Of a DNA stretch of 64,000 nucleotides, positions 35,217 through 43,543 are shown piece by piece (position 1 is the first letter of the stretch; each line of letters starts with the position of its first letter). The stretch covers positions 5,221,228-5,285,227 of the forward strand of contig NC_017586.1 in assembly GCF_000240165.1 (NCBI RefSeq), in the 5' to 3' direction. The position numbers were made by a program, and so were the translations under genes. Source of the DNA: Streptantibioticus cattleyicolor NRRL 8057 = DSM 46488 (GTDB taxonomy: Bacteria > Actinomycetota > Actinomycetes > Streptomycetales > Streptomycetaceae). A model generated the notes under the pieces. That model was not told the DNA's origin and searched no databases. It worked only from the letters and a program-made list of their open reading frames with translations.

Positions 35217-36053
35217 TCAGTCCGCCGCCGTCTCCACGGCGGCGTCCACGGGGCGGGCGTCCACGTCGCCGGTGTCCTCCTGCACGTCGGGGCGCTTGAC
35301 CGCCAGGTAGGCGACGAGGAGCACGAACAGGACGAGTCCTCCCACGGTGACCGTGCCCGCCCCGAGGCCGATCCCTCCGCCTCCCTCCCCCTGGTCGTGG
35401 AGGGGCTTGAGGAGCCAGTCGGCCACCGAGGCGCCCAGTGGCCGCGTGAGGACGTACGCCGACCAGAAGGCGGTGACGGGATGTAGGCGCCCGCGGCGAT
35501 GAAGGATCCACGGGATCACGATGGCGATGCCGAACAGCGCGATCGAGCCCACGAAGCCGAGGCCCAGCGTGCCGGCCGTGAAGTCGCCCGTCGCGGTGCC
35601 CAGGGCGAAGCTGCACATGACGGTCGTCCAGTAGAACCGCTCGCGTCGCCGCGTGGTGATGCTGTGAACCGAGAGCGTCCCTTCCGACCGGTACCAGAGC
35701 GCGAGGACGGCAGCGGTGGCAGCGGCGTAGCCGGCGACCACGATCGGCAGTGGCACACCGACGACGTAGGACACCACGTCGGCCGCGATCGTTCCGACGA
35801 CGCCGACCCCGAGGATCGCGGTCCAGTAGGGGATCGCCCGGTAGCGGGGTGACCGGAACTGCCACACCAGCGTCGCCGCGAAGGCGATGACGGTGAGGAT
35901 CAGGAGGATCCAGTGGCCGCCCGCGGCCATGTAGTCCGAGGCCGACTCCCCGAGGCCGGTCGTGAGCAACTTGACGGCCCAGAACATGGCGGTCAGCGCC
36001 GGCACCTTGGGGTAAGGGGCGCCGACACGGCGCTGAAGGTCGACACCGGTCAC
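35217..36053 (-). CDS. COG4705-type multipass membrane protein
   Basis: A 278-residue membrane protein with seven or eight hydrophobic segments and a short charged C-terminus (QEDTGDVDARPVD). It has the duplicated COG4705 pattern: a KLLTTGLGESASDY segment near residue 35 and its repeat ALGTATGDFTAG near 155. Function unknown in the family. The GTG at 36053 has GGGGAG 5 bases upstream and removes a less likely N-terminal extension. Divergent from the two-component system, with tandem palindromes in between, so the two-component system may control it. Confidence 0.82.
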   Translation of the reverse strand: MTGVDLQRRVGAPYPKVPALTAMFWAVKLLTTGLGESASDYMAAGGHWILLILTVIAFAATLVWQFRSPRYRAIPYWTAILGVGVVGTIAADVVSYVVGVPLPIVVAGYAAATAAVLALWYRSEGTLSVHSITTRRRERFYWTTVMCSFALGTATGDFTAGTLGLGFVGSIALFGIAIVIPWILHRRGRLHPVTAFWSAYVLTRPLGASVADWLLKPLHDQGEGGGGIGLGAGTVTVGGLVLFVLLVAYLAVKRPDVQEDTGDVDARPVDAAVETAAD

Positions 36054-36205
36054 AACTGCTCCCCGGCACATATAAACCCGTTGCCGCCGGGCACAGGTGG
36101 GCTCGTCAACTTCCGTGCATCTACCACTGTTGGTCCCTCGAACCGGGGCGACCAGCCGTTCTGGCGCCTCGTCGGGAACGTTAGGTTCGACCGCGCTTCG
36201 ATCGG

Positions 36206-36254
36206 TCGTACCGCGGGACGATCTCCGCACCGGCCGGTGGTACCGCGGTACCAC
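36206..36254. promoter_or_regulatory. Two CCGCGG-centred palindromes between divergent genes
   Basis: GTGGTACCGCGGTACCAC (36237-36254) is a perfect 18-base palindrome. TCGTACCGCGGGACGA (36206-36221) is the same type with two mismatched pairs. Their centres are 32 bases apart, three helical turns. A further TCGTACGA lies at 36259-36266. They sit 20-80 bases before the sensor-kinase start and 150-200 bases before the COG4705 gene, and are likely operators, most simply for the adjacent response regulator. Confidence 0.6.
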
Positions 36255-36286
36255 CCGGCTCGTACGACCGCGTGCATCATGGACGG

Positions 36287-37570
36287 ATGGCATCCGTGAC
36301 CGTGGACGACGGTGTGGGCATGGGACCGCTGGTCGCCTGGCTGGGACAGGTCAGCCGCCGGTTGCGGCACGTCGACCGCGCGCGTCCGTGGGCGCTGGAC
36401 ACCGCGGTGGTGGTGCTGGTCTTCCTGGTGTTGTGCGTACCGGACCTGGTACGGGGAAGCGTCGTCTACTGCGACGACTCACGCTGGCGGCAGGTGGTGT
36501 TCGCGCAGTGCTCCAGGGCGGGCATTCTGGCCTTTCATGCCGGACTGCTGCTCCCCTTGTTCTGGTGGCGCCGGAGACCTGGCGTGGCCTTCGGTGCCGT
36601 CATGGCCGTGTTCCTGCTCCAGTGGTCGCGGAATGTCGTGCTGCGGGCGGACGTCGCCCTTTGCGTCGCACTGTTCAGCGTGGCTCTGCACGGGCGACCG
36701 CGGGAACTGCCGGTGGTGTGCGCGGCGTTGACGGGCGGAATGGTGCTCGTCGCGCTGCGTGTCTCAGGGGTCGTGCCCGTCTGGCACGCGCTGTTCTTCC
36801 TGCTGAGCACGGCGACCGCGCCCCTCGCGCTCGGCCTGGCGGTACGGATCCGCAGGGCCCAGCTCGCCGGGCTGCGGGAGCGGGCGGTCCAGTTGGAGAT
36901 CGAGCGGGACCAGCGCAGCAGACTGGCCGCCGCCACCGAACGGGCCCGGGTGGCACGGGAGATGCACGACATCGTCGGCCACAACCTGTCGGTCGTCATC
37001 ACCCTCGCCGACGCCGGGTCCTACGCCACCGACCTCGATCCGGCCCGCGGCAAGGAAGCGCTGCAACTCATCGCGGACACCGGCCGTCAGGCGCTCGGTG
37101 AGTTGCGACGCGTCCTCGGCGTGCTGCGCGAGGACGGCCCGCGCCGCGAGCCCGAGCTGAGTCCGCAGCCCGGCATCAGGGACATCGAGACGCTGTGCGC
37201 CGGCTTGCGCGCGGCGGAACTGGACGTCGTCCACCGGACTGCCGGTGACGTGGACGCCCTGGATCGCGGAGTCCAGTTGACCGTGTACCGCATCGCGCAG
37301 GAAGCCCTCACCAACACCCTGAAACACGCCGGCCCCAAGGCCCGGGTCGATCTCGCGATCCTGGTCGAGGAGACCCGGCTGACGGTCCGGGTCCAGGACA
37401 CGGGCGGTCCGGGCCGGCCCGGACCGCCCAACGAGGAAGGACACGGCCTGGTGGGCATGAGGGAACGAGCCGCGCTCTACGGCGGGAACGTCAGCGCGGG
37501 CCGCACGGCCGACGGGGGCTGGCAGATGGAGGCCGTCCTCGACCTCGCGCCGCGGGACGGTGGCCGGTGA
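36287..37570 (+). CDS. NarL-type sensor histidine kinase
   Basis: A 427-residue membrane sensor. Residues about 25-190 hold five or six hydrophobic segments with short loops. A coiled linker (LRERAVQLEIERDQRSRLAA) follows. The HisKA_3 phosphoacceptor is His227 in REMHDIVGHNLSVV. The ATPase domain has an N-box (EALTNTLKHAG) and GHGLVGMRERAALYGG. There is no large extracytoplasmic domain, so it senses within or at the membrane. Start is ATG 36287 or GTG 36272; neither has a good ribosome site. Overlaps the response-regulator start by 4 bases. Confidence 0.9.
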   Translation: MASVTVDDGVGMGPLVAWLGQVSRRLRHVDRARPWALDTAVVVLVFLVLCVPDLVRGSVVYCDDSRWRQVVFAQCSRAGILAFHAGLLLPLFWWRRRPGVAFGAVMAVFLLQWSRNVVLRADVALCVALFSVALHGRPRELPVVCAALTGGMVLVALRVSGVVPVWHALFFLLSTATAPLALGLAVRIRRAQLAGLRERAVQLEIERDQRSRLAAATERARVAREMHDIVGHNLSVVITLADAGSYATDLDPARGKEALQLIADTGRQALGELRRVLGVLREDGPRREPELSPQPGIRDIETLCAGLRAAELDVVHRTAGDVDALDRGVQLTVYRIAQEALTNTLKHAGPKARVDLAILVEETRLTVRVQDTGGPGRPGPPNEEGHGLVGMRERAALYGGNVSAGRTADGGWQMEAVLDLAPRDGGR

Positions 37571-38235
37571 CCACCGTGCTCGTCGTGGACGACCAGCCCT
37601 TGCAGAGGTACGGCTTCCGCGTCCTGCTGGAGTCGGTTCCCGGCACCGACGTCGTCGGCGAGTCGGCGCACGGGGCGGAGGCGGTCCGCATGGCCGCCGA
37701 ACTGCGCCCCGACGTCGTGCTGATGGACATCCGCATGCCAGGGATGGACGGCATCGAGGCCACCCGCCACATCGTCGCCGCCGGCAACCGTTCGCGCGTC
37801 CTGGTGCTCACCACCTTCGACCTCGACGAATACGTCTACGCCGCTCTTAGGGCCGGTGCCAGCGGCTTCCTGCTGAAGGACGCGCGACCCGAGGAACTCC
37901 TGGCCGGCATCCGCGCCGTGGCCGTGGGCGACGCCGTGATCGCCCCCGCGCTCACCCGCCGCCTCCTGGACGCGTACATCGAGCCCGCCGCGCGCCACCT
38001 GAGCGACCCGGCCGAGAACCCGAGACTGAGCGCCCTCACCGGCCGGGAACTCGAAATCCTGGGCGCGATCGCCAAGGGCTGGACCAACAGTGAGATCGCG
38101 GCCCACTTCGTCCTGTCCGAATCCACCGTGAAGACCCACGTCGGCCGCGTCCTGGCCAAGATCGGAGCCCGGGACCGCGTACAGGCCGTCATCTTCGCCT
38201 ACGACATCGGACTCGTCCGGCCCCGTCCCGAATGA
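37567..38235 (+). CDS. NarL/FixJ-family response regulator
   Basis: A 222-residue regulator paired with the upstream kinase. Receiver domain: acidic pair Asp8-Asp9, phosphoacceptor Asp54 in LMDIRMPGMDG, Thr in LVLTTFD near 82, Lys in FLLKDA near 104. The C-terminal LuxR-type helix-turn-helix is LTGRELEILGAIAKGWTNSE with the recognition region LSESTVKTHVGRVLAKIG. All switch residues are intact. GTG start within the kinase stop (GTGA). Probably binds the CCGCGG palindromes upstream. Confidence 0.94.
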   Translation: MTTVLVVDDQPLQRYGFRVLLESVPGTDVVGESAHGAEAVRMAAELRPDVVLMDIRMPGMDGIEATRHIVAAGNRSRVLVLTTFDLDEYVYAALRAGASGFLLKDARPEELLAGIRAVAVGDAVIAPALTRRLLDAYIEPAARHLSDPAENPRLSALTGRELEILGAIAKGWTNSEIAAHFVLSESTVKTHVGRVLAKIGARDRVQAVIFAYDIGLVRPRPE

Positions 38236-38332
38236 GCCGACGCCGCGGGCAGCGCGACGCACCGCCGCGTCCGGGCGCCCCGGCGGAGCCGTCCCCGCCA
38301 CGCGTTCCCCGCCATCCGGACCACATCCGTCC

Positions 38333-38382
38333 CGACAACGTTGGCACGGACCCTTGGGCAACGTGCGTCCCGGGGCTAATCT
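38333..38382 (+). promoter_or_regulatory. LacI-type operator and leaderless promoter of the GH47 gene
   Basis: CGACAACGTTGGCA (38333-38346) fits TGNCAACGTTGNCA with one mismatch, a LacI-family operator shape. Seven bases later TTGGGC (38354-38359), a 17-base spacer and TAATCT (38377-38382) make a good -35/-10 pair. The GH47 ATG begins 7 bases after the -10, so the transcript is expected to start at the ATG. The same operator motif occurs before the GH92 gene at 43395. Confidence 0.65.
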
Positions 38383-38389
38383 CCGCGCC

Positions 38390-39874
38390 ATGAGACACGA
38401 CTCCCGCTCGTTTCCCATCCCTTCGGAACCGGGTCGGCGGCCGGCCCGGCGGACGCTGCTGGGGGCTGCCGGCGCGGTGGCCGCGGCGGCGCTGACCCCG
38501 TGGCCGGCGTCGGCGGCAGACCGCACGGCCGACGCCTCGGACCCGGGTCCCGCCCGGACCACCGCGCTGCCCCCGGACCACCGCGTCGCCGCCGAGATCC
38601 GCAGCGAGTTCCTGCACGGCTGGCGCGGCTACACGCAGGTCGCGTGGGGGTACGACGAGGTACGGCCGGTCAGCGGGGGGCGCAACGACTTCTTCGCGCC
38701 GGGCAGGACGTTCGGGCTCTCCATCGTGGAGGCGCTGGACACGCTGTACGTGATGGGCGAGGACGCGGAGGTGGCCCGCGGCTGCGACTGGATCGAGGCC
38801 CATTTCGACCCGGCGCAAGACGCCGACGTGCACGTCTTCGAGGCGGTCATCCGGCTGGTGGGCGGCCTGCTCGCCGGGTACCTGGCGACCGGGCGCAAGC
38901 GGCTGCTGGACCGGTGCCGGGAGTTCACCGACCGGTTGCTGCCCGCGTTCGCCTCGCCCACCGGGATCCCGTACACCCACGTCAACCTGCGCACCGGGGC
39001 GGTGAGCGGCAGCAGCGTGCCGCTGGCCGAAGTGGGCACCAACGTCATGGAGTTCGGGCTGCTCACCCGGCTCACCGGCGACCGGCGTTACCTCGACGCC
39101 TCGATGCGGGCGTACCGGGCGGCGATGGCGCGGCGCACCTCGCTGGGGCTGCTCGGCACCTCGATCGACGCGGAGACCGGACGCTGGACCGATCCGGCGT
39201 CGGTGGCGCCCAACCCGCCGGTGGACTCGTTCTACGAGTACCTGTGGGGCGGCTGGGCGCTCCTCGGCGACCGGCGGCTGCGCGACTGGTACCGGTCGCT
39301 GACCTCGGCCATCCTCAAGCACCAGGCCGACACCGGCACCGGACACCTGTGGTTCCGCCAGGTGGACCCGGCCACCGGACGGCAGCTCGGCACCAGCCAG
39401 TCCGAACTCGCCTCGTTCTACGCCGGACTGCTCGGCAAGGGCGGCGACCCGCGGCACGCCCGCGCCTACTACGAGTCGTGGACCGCCGTCCTCGACCGTT
39501 ACCCGGTGCTCCCCGAGGGCATCGACTACCGCACCCTCGCCGCCACCGACACGGGCAACCAGCTCCGCCCGGAGTACGTCAACTCCTCCTTCGACCTGTG
39601 GCGGCTCACCCGGGACCCGTACTACAAGCGCACGGCGTACCGGTACTTCACCGGCATGCGCGACCACCTCAGGGTGCCCGGCGGCTACACCATCGCCGCG
39701 GACGTGACCGCCTCGCCGATGCGGCTGGGCGACCTGACCCCGGCGTACTGGTTCGCCGAGAACCCCAAGTACCTGTACCTGATCTTCGCCGACAGCCCCC
39801 GGTTCGACTACCGCACCGGGGTGCTCTCCACCGAGGGCAAGATTCTCAAGGGGCTGCGCCGGCCGGGTCGTTGA
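38390..39874 (+). CDS. GH47-like (class I alpha-mannosidase) secreted glycosidase
   Basis: A 494-residue protein with a Tat signal: RRPARRTLLGAAG followed by a hydrophobic stretch ending WPASAAD near residue 44. The mature part resembles GH47 alpha-1,2-mannosidases: WGYDEVRPVSGG, the FGLSIVEALDTLYVMG segment that matches the family's I/VEALDTLWIM, LRPEYVNSSFDLWRLT near residue 400 (the E-S-x-x-Y/DLWR region), and a terminal VLSTEGKIL. GH47 enzymes trim alpha-1,2-mannose from high-mannose glycans. Leaderless ATG start inside a clear promoter. Its 3' end overlaps the convergent NADAR gene by 29 bases. Confidence 0.78.
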   Translation: MRHDSRSFPIPSEPGRRPARRTLLGAAGAVAAAALTPWPASAADRTADASDPGPARTTALPPDHRVAAEIRSEFLHGWRGYTQVAWGYDEVRPVSGGRNDFFAPGRTFGLSIVEALDTLYVMGEDAEVARGCDWIEAHFDPAQDADVHVFEAVIRLVGGLLAGYLATGRKRLLDRCREFTDRLLPAFASPTGIPYTHVNLRTGAVSGSSVPLAEVGTNVMEFGLLTRLTGDRRYLDASMRAYRAAMARRTSLGLLGTSIDAETGRWTDPASVAPNPPVDSFYEYLWGGWALLGDRRLRDWYRSLTSAILKHQADTGTGHLWFRQVDPATGRQLGTSQSELASFYAGLLGKGGDPRHARAYYESWTAVLDRYPVLPEGIDYRTLAATDTGNQLRPEYVNSSFDLWRLTRDPYYKRTAYRYFTGMRDHLRVPGGYTIAADVTASPMRLGDLTPAYWFAENPKYLYLIFADSPRFDYRTGVLSTEGKILKGLRRPGR

Positions 39875-40457
39875 CGGCGGGACCGGCCGCGAGCCGCGCC
39901 CGGGCCTCCATCAGGGCGAAGCCCAGCAGGTTGAGCCCGGGCCAGCGGGCCGGATCGGCGGCGCGCTCGTCGTCCGCCGTGACGCCCGTGCCCCAGACGC
40001 GGTCCAGCGGGCTGGCCTCCACCAGCACCCGCGAACCGGTGCCCAGCAGGAACGCGCGCAGCGCCGGATCCTGACCGAACTTCGCGAGGTTGCCGGCCAC
40101 CACCAGCTCCCAGCGGTGCCGCACCCACCGTTCCTCGTCGAAGCCGCGCACCTGGCGGCCGAGCGTCTTGGCCTCGCCGGGATGCCCGGCCGCCAGCACG
40201 CGGGCCGCCGTCTCCGCGTCCCCGGACAGCCGTGCCTTGCCGGCCATCATCCAGTGCTCGGCGGTGGCGTACCGCACGCCCTCCACCGTGAACGGCGACG
40301 GCCACCACTGGCTCAGGCAGCCCGGCCCCACACCGCCGTCCCGCCGGGGCCGGTGGCCCCAGAACATCAGATACCTCGGCCGCGCCCCGCGCGCGACCAG
40401 CGCCGCAAGCTCCGCCCGGTCGCGGACCGCCGCGCAGTCCCCCGTGATCTCCCGCAT
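39846..40457 (-). CDS. NADAR-family protein
   Basis: A 203-residue protein of the NADAR (DUF1768) family, N-glycosidases acting on ribosylated or ADP-ribosylated substrates. Family segments: YLMFWGHRP near residue 30, LSQWWPSPFTVEGVRYATAE near 45, HWMMAGKARLSGD near 66, and VWGTGVTADDERAADP near 160 with the catalytic-region tryptophan and aspartates. No NUDIX or RibA/RibD fusion. The ATG at 40457 has GGGAGG upstream. Overlaps GH47 tail-to-tail. Confidence 0.9.
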   Translation of the reverse strand: MREITGDCAAVRDRAELAALVARGARPRYLMFWGHRPRRDGGVGPGCLSQWWPSPFTVEGVRYATAEHWMMAGKARLSGDAETAARVLAAGHPGEAKTLGRQVRGFDEERWVRHRWELVVAGNLAKFGQDPALRAFLLGTGSRVLVEASPLDRVWGTGVTADDERAADPARWPGLNLLGFALMEARARLAAGPAVNDPAGAAP

Positions 40458-40577
40458 GCTCCGATCCTCCCAGAGGGGTACGACACCCCGCCCCCGGATT
40501 TCCCCCGGCCCCGGAACGCCGCCCCGCACGGCCGTCGTTCGGCACCGCTTCCGCCGTCCCAAACGCCCGCCTGGTAA

Positions 40578-40608
40578 AGACCGCGCCAAAACGGTCTCAC
40601 TGGCGCGG
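40578..40608 (+). promoter_or_regulatory. Overlapping inverted repeats upstream of DUF5107 gene
   Basis: AGACCG (40578-40583) pairs with CGGTCT (40592-40597), and CCGCGCCA (40581-40588) pairs perfectly with TGGCGCGG (40601-40608). The interlocked repeats lie 100-130 bases before the DUF5107 start, a plausible operator position. The rest of the 40458-40706 spacer shows no gene. Confidence 0.35.
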
Positions 40609-40706
40609 CGGCAATGCGTCAAGGGGTCGATCTGTCGATGGAAAGACCTGTTCACCACCGGCCCGGACCGGGTTCGATGGGGCATCGGCAAGAGAGAGGG
40701 GCGGTC

Positions 40707-42731
40707 TTGGCCACCACCGTGCGTCGTACCAGCATCACCCTGTCCGCCGCGCCCGTCGGCCCGGACAACCCGCTTCCGGCGCTGGGCACCCCCGACGAGG
40801 TGCACCGGCTCGACGAACGCGAACGCGCCGCGCTCCCGGCCGACATGGCCCGGCAGATCGGCTACGCCCCGCTGCGTTCGGTGCTGCCGGTCCGGATCCG
40901 GGACGGTTACGGCCGCGACCGCGCGCCCGTCGCCGTGGACGCGCTGCGCATCGAGAACGACCGGGTGGCCGCCACCGTCCTGCCCGGCTACGGCGGCCGG
41001 GTCCACTCGCTGACGCACAAGGCGACCGGACGCGAACTGCTCCACCGCAACCCCGTGTTGCAGCCCGCCAACTTCGGCCTCGCCGACGCCTGGTTCGCCG
41101 GCGGCATCGAATGGAACATCGGCGCCACCGGACACACCACGCTCACCTGCGCCCCGCTGCACGCCGCCCGCGTGGTGGCCCCCGACGGCGGCGAGATGCT
41201 GCGGCTGTGGGAGTGGGAACGCCTGCGGGACGTGCCCTTCCAGGTCGACCTGTGGCTGCCGCACGGCTGCGACTTCCTGCTGGTGGGGGTGCGGATCCGC
41301 AACCCCCACCCGTACCCGGTGCCGGTCTACTGGTGGTCCAACACCGCCGTCGCGCAGACCCCGGGCACCCGGGTGCTGGTGCCGGCCGACCACGCCTGGC
41401 ACTTCGGGTACGAACGCGCTTTGCGCCGCATCCCGGTACCGCGGTGGAACGGCGCCGACCGCACCTACGCCACCCGTACCGGACACGCCGCCGACTTCTT
41501 CTACGACGTGCCGGCCACCGCGCGCCCGTGGATCGCCGCCCTCGGCGAGGACGGCCACGGACTGGTGCAGACCTCCACCGCCGAACTGCGCGGACGCAAG
41601 CTCTTCGTCTGGGGGAACGGCACCGGCGGGCAGCGCTGGCAGCGGTGGCTGAGCGGACCGGACGGCGGCGACTACCTGGAGATCCAGGCCGGACTCGCCC
41701 GCACCCAGCTCGAACACGTACCGCTGGACGCCGGCGCCGAGGTGTCGTGGCTGGAGGCGTACGGCCCGCTGGAGGCCGACCCGGCCGTGGTGCACGGCGA
41801 CGACTGGACGCGGGCGCGGACGGCGGTGGCCGAACGGCTCGACGCCGTACTGCCGGACGAGTGGCTGCGGGCCGCCGCCGCGGAGTGGTCCCGGTGCGCG
41901 GACACCGAGCCCAAGGAGATGCTGGCGGCCGGCTCCGGCTGGGGCGCCCTGGAGGTGCAGCGCGGCGGATACGAGCTGCCCGGGACGCCGTTCGGCGCGG
42001 CGAGTCTCGGCGCGAGCCAGCGCCCGTGGCTGGAGCTGCTGCACACCGGGGAGTTCCCGGACCGCCCCGGCCCGTTGATCCCGCTCGACCACTCGCTGGT
42101 CGCCCCGCACTGGCGCGACCTGCTGGAGGCGGCGCCCTCCGGCTGCGCGGCCGACTACCACCTGGGGGTGGCCCAGTGGTACGCGGGCGACCGGGCCCAG
42201 GCGGTACGCAGCTGGGAACGGTCGCTGCGGCACGCGGTCACCCCCTGGGCGCTGCGGTGCCTGGCGGTGGCCGACGCGGAGGCGGGCGAGCCGCGACGGG
42301 CCGCCGAACGGTACGCCGAGGCCTTCGCCCACGCCGCCGGCTCCGACGCCGACCCCGACCTCACCACGGCCGCCCTCACCGCGCTCGCCCGCGAGGCGGT
42401 GCCCGCCCTCCTGGCCGTGGGACGGGCCGACGAGGCCGCCGCGATACTGGAACAGTTGCCCGACGAGGTACGCTCCCGGGGGCGCTTCCGCCTGCTGACG
42501 GCGCGCACGTCGCTGGCCCGCGGGGACGCCCCGGCGGCCCGCGCCCTCTTCGACGCCGGTTTCGAGGTGGCCGACCTGCGGGAGGGCGACGAAGTGCTCG
42601 CCGAGACCTGGTTCGCGATCGCCGAACGCCTCGTGGCCGGCGACGGCCCGGTGACCGAGGAGACGCGCCGCCGGGCCAGGACCGAGCATCCGCTGCCGCC
42701 CCGCTACGACTTCCGCATGCGCCCCGCCTGA
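40707..42731 (+). CDS. DUF5107-domain protein with TPR-like C-terminus
   Basis: A 674-residue protein. Residues about 70-340 are DUF5107, a galactose-mutarotase-like beta fold, with IENDRVAATVLPGYGGRVHSL, GIEWNIGATGHTTLTC and the tryptophan-rich YWWSNTAVAQTPGTRVLVPA. Residues about 480-670 are helical repeats (ADYHLGVAQWYAGDRAQAV, then alternating alanine-rich helices) like TPRs. Such proteins are found in carbohydrate-use loci; catalytic activity is not established. Homologues begin ATTVRRTS, which fits the TTG at 40707 behind GAGAGGGG. Placed between the GH47 and GH92 genes. Confidence 0.83.
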   Translation: MATTVRRTSITLSAAPVGPDNPLPALGTPDEVHRLDERERAALPADMARQIGYAPLRSVLPVRIRDGYGRDRAPVAVDALRIENDRVAATVLPGYGGRVHSLTHKATGRELLHRNPVLQPANFGLADAWFAGGIEWNIGATGHTTLTCAPLHAARVVAPDGGEMLRLWEWERLRDVPFQVDLWLPHGCDFLLVGVRIRNPHPYPVPVYWWSNTAVAQTPGTRVLVPADHAWHFGYERALRRIPVPRWNGADRTYATRTGHAADFFYDVPATARPWIAALGEDGHGLVQTSTAELRGRKLFVWGNGTGGQRWQRWLSGPDGGDYLEIQAGLARTQLEHVPLDAGAEVSWLEAYGPLEADPAVVHGDDWTRARTAVAERLDAVLPDEWLRAAAAEWSRCADTEPKEMLAAGSGWGALEVQRGGYELPGTPFGAASLGASQRPWLELLHTGEFPDRPGPLIPLDHSLVAPHWRDLLEAAPSGCAADYHLGVAQWYAGDRAQAVRSWERSLRHAVTPWALRCLAVADAEAGEPRRAAERYAEAFAHAAGSDADPDLTTAALTALAREAVPALLAVGRADEAAAILEQLPDEVRSRGRFRLLTARTSLARGDAPAARALFDAGFEVADLREGDEVLAETWFAIAERLVAGDGPVTEETRRRARTEHPLPPRYDFRMRPA

Positions 42732-43256
42732 GCGTTCCGGCGTGCGTCGGCCGCCCCACCACCGCGCCCATGCCGTCCCGGCGGGAAGCGCCTCCGGCCG
42801 GCGGGGCGTCCCGCCGTGTGCGGTTCCGCGCGATCGCGCCGCGCCGCCGCGTCATACCGTCCCGGCGGGCCTCCCGGGGCGTTCCGGGACGTGCCGGTCG
42901 TCCCGTCTCGCCCTGTCCCGGCGGGAAGTGCCGCCGGGGCAGCGGGCGTTCCGCCGTGCGTCGCTGGGGCGTGATCGTGCTGTGTCGCCGTGCCGTGTCG
43001 TCCCGGCGGGGAAGTCTCCCGGGGGGCTGGGCGTTGCGGGGTTCGTCGGTCATCCCGCGCCACCCCGCCTCGGCCCGGGAGCCCCGCCGGGCCGGCGTTC
43101 CGCCGCGGTCGGTTCCGCGGGACCGTGTCCGCGCTGCCGGGGCCGACGGGAAGCCCCGCCCGACCGCCGGGGCGTTCCGGCGCCCCTCGTCCCGTCGCGC
43201 CCCGCGCCGCCCCGCCCCGCCCCGGCCGGGAGCCCCGCCCGACCACCGGGCGTTCC
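42731..43256. repeat. Degenerate tandem repeat array, about eight units of 65-85 bases
   Basis: The core GGCGTTCCG (with small changes) recurs at about 42731, 42808, 42878, 42944, 43029, 43094, 43171 and 43248. Each core is preceded by a TCCCGGCGGGAAG-like segment and a CCGCCGG-rich link (clear at 42776, 42860, 42916, 43001, 43145, 43222). The array fills most of the 812-base gap between the DUF5107 and GH92 genes. Open frames cross it on both strands but read as repetitive arginine/glycine/proline text with no ribosome site, so I treat it as non-coding. Confidence 0.65.
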
Positions 43257-43350
43257 GGCGCCCTCCGCCGGGTTCGCCCGCAGGGCCACACCGCGTCACC
43301 CCTCCGGGTATCCGGAGCCCGCTGACTGGACGGGGGCGGTGTGCGGAGTG

Positions 43351-43408
43351 TTGACAGGGGGTCAGGGGATGGCCGAACCTGGCAAACGACCTTCTGGCAA
43401 CGTTGTCA
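43351..43408 (+). promoter_or_regulatory. GH92 promoter element and LacI-type operator
   Basis: TTGACA (43351-43356) is a consensus -35; no strong -10 is visible at the expected distance. TGGCAACGTTGTCA (43395-43408) is a perfect TGNCAACGTTGNCA pattern with the central CG typical of LacI-family operators, in a position to block elongation or promoter clearance. The motif is nearly identical to the one before GH47. Confidence 0.62.
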
Positions 43409-43543
43409 CGAGCGCTGTCGCCGGGCCGGCGGTTGCGCCGGGGGCCGGTGTCGTCGGCTGTGCCGTGTGAACTCCGCATGCCGGCACGGCGACCGTACGT
43501 CAGGCACGTCATCCGTGAAGTCCCGACCGCATGGAGGCACGTG

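Noticed and set aside
35217-38235. Horizontally acquired island carrying the two-component system
   Set aside because: Codon choice looks a little less extreme by eye, but there are no mobility genes, repeats or tRNA borders, and composition could not be computed.
42731-43256. CRISPR array
   Set aside because: Units are degenerate and of variable length, with no identical direct repeats or unique spacers, and no cas genes nearby.
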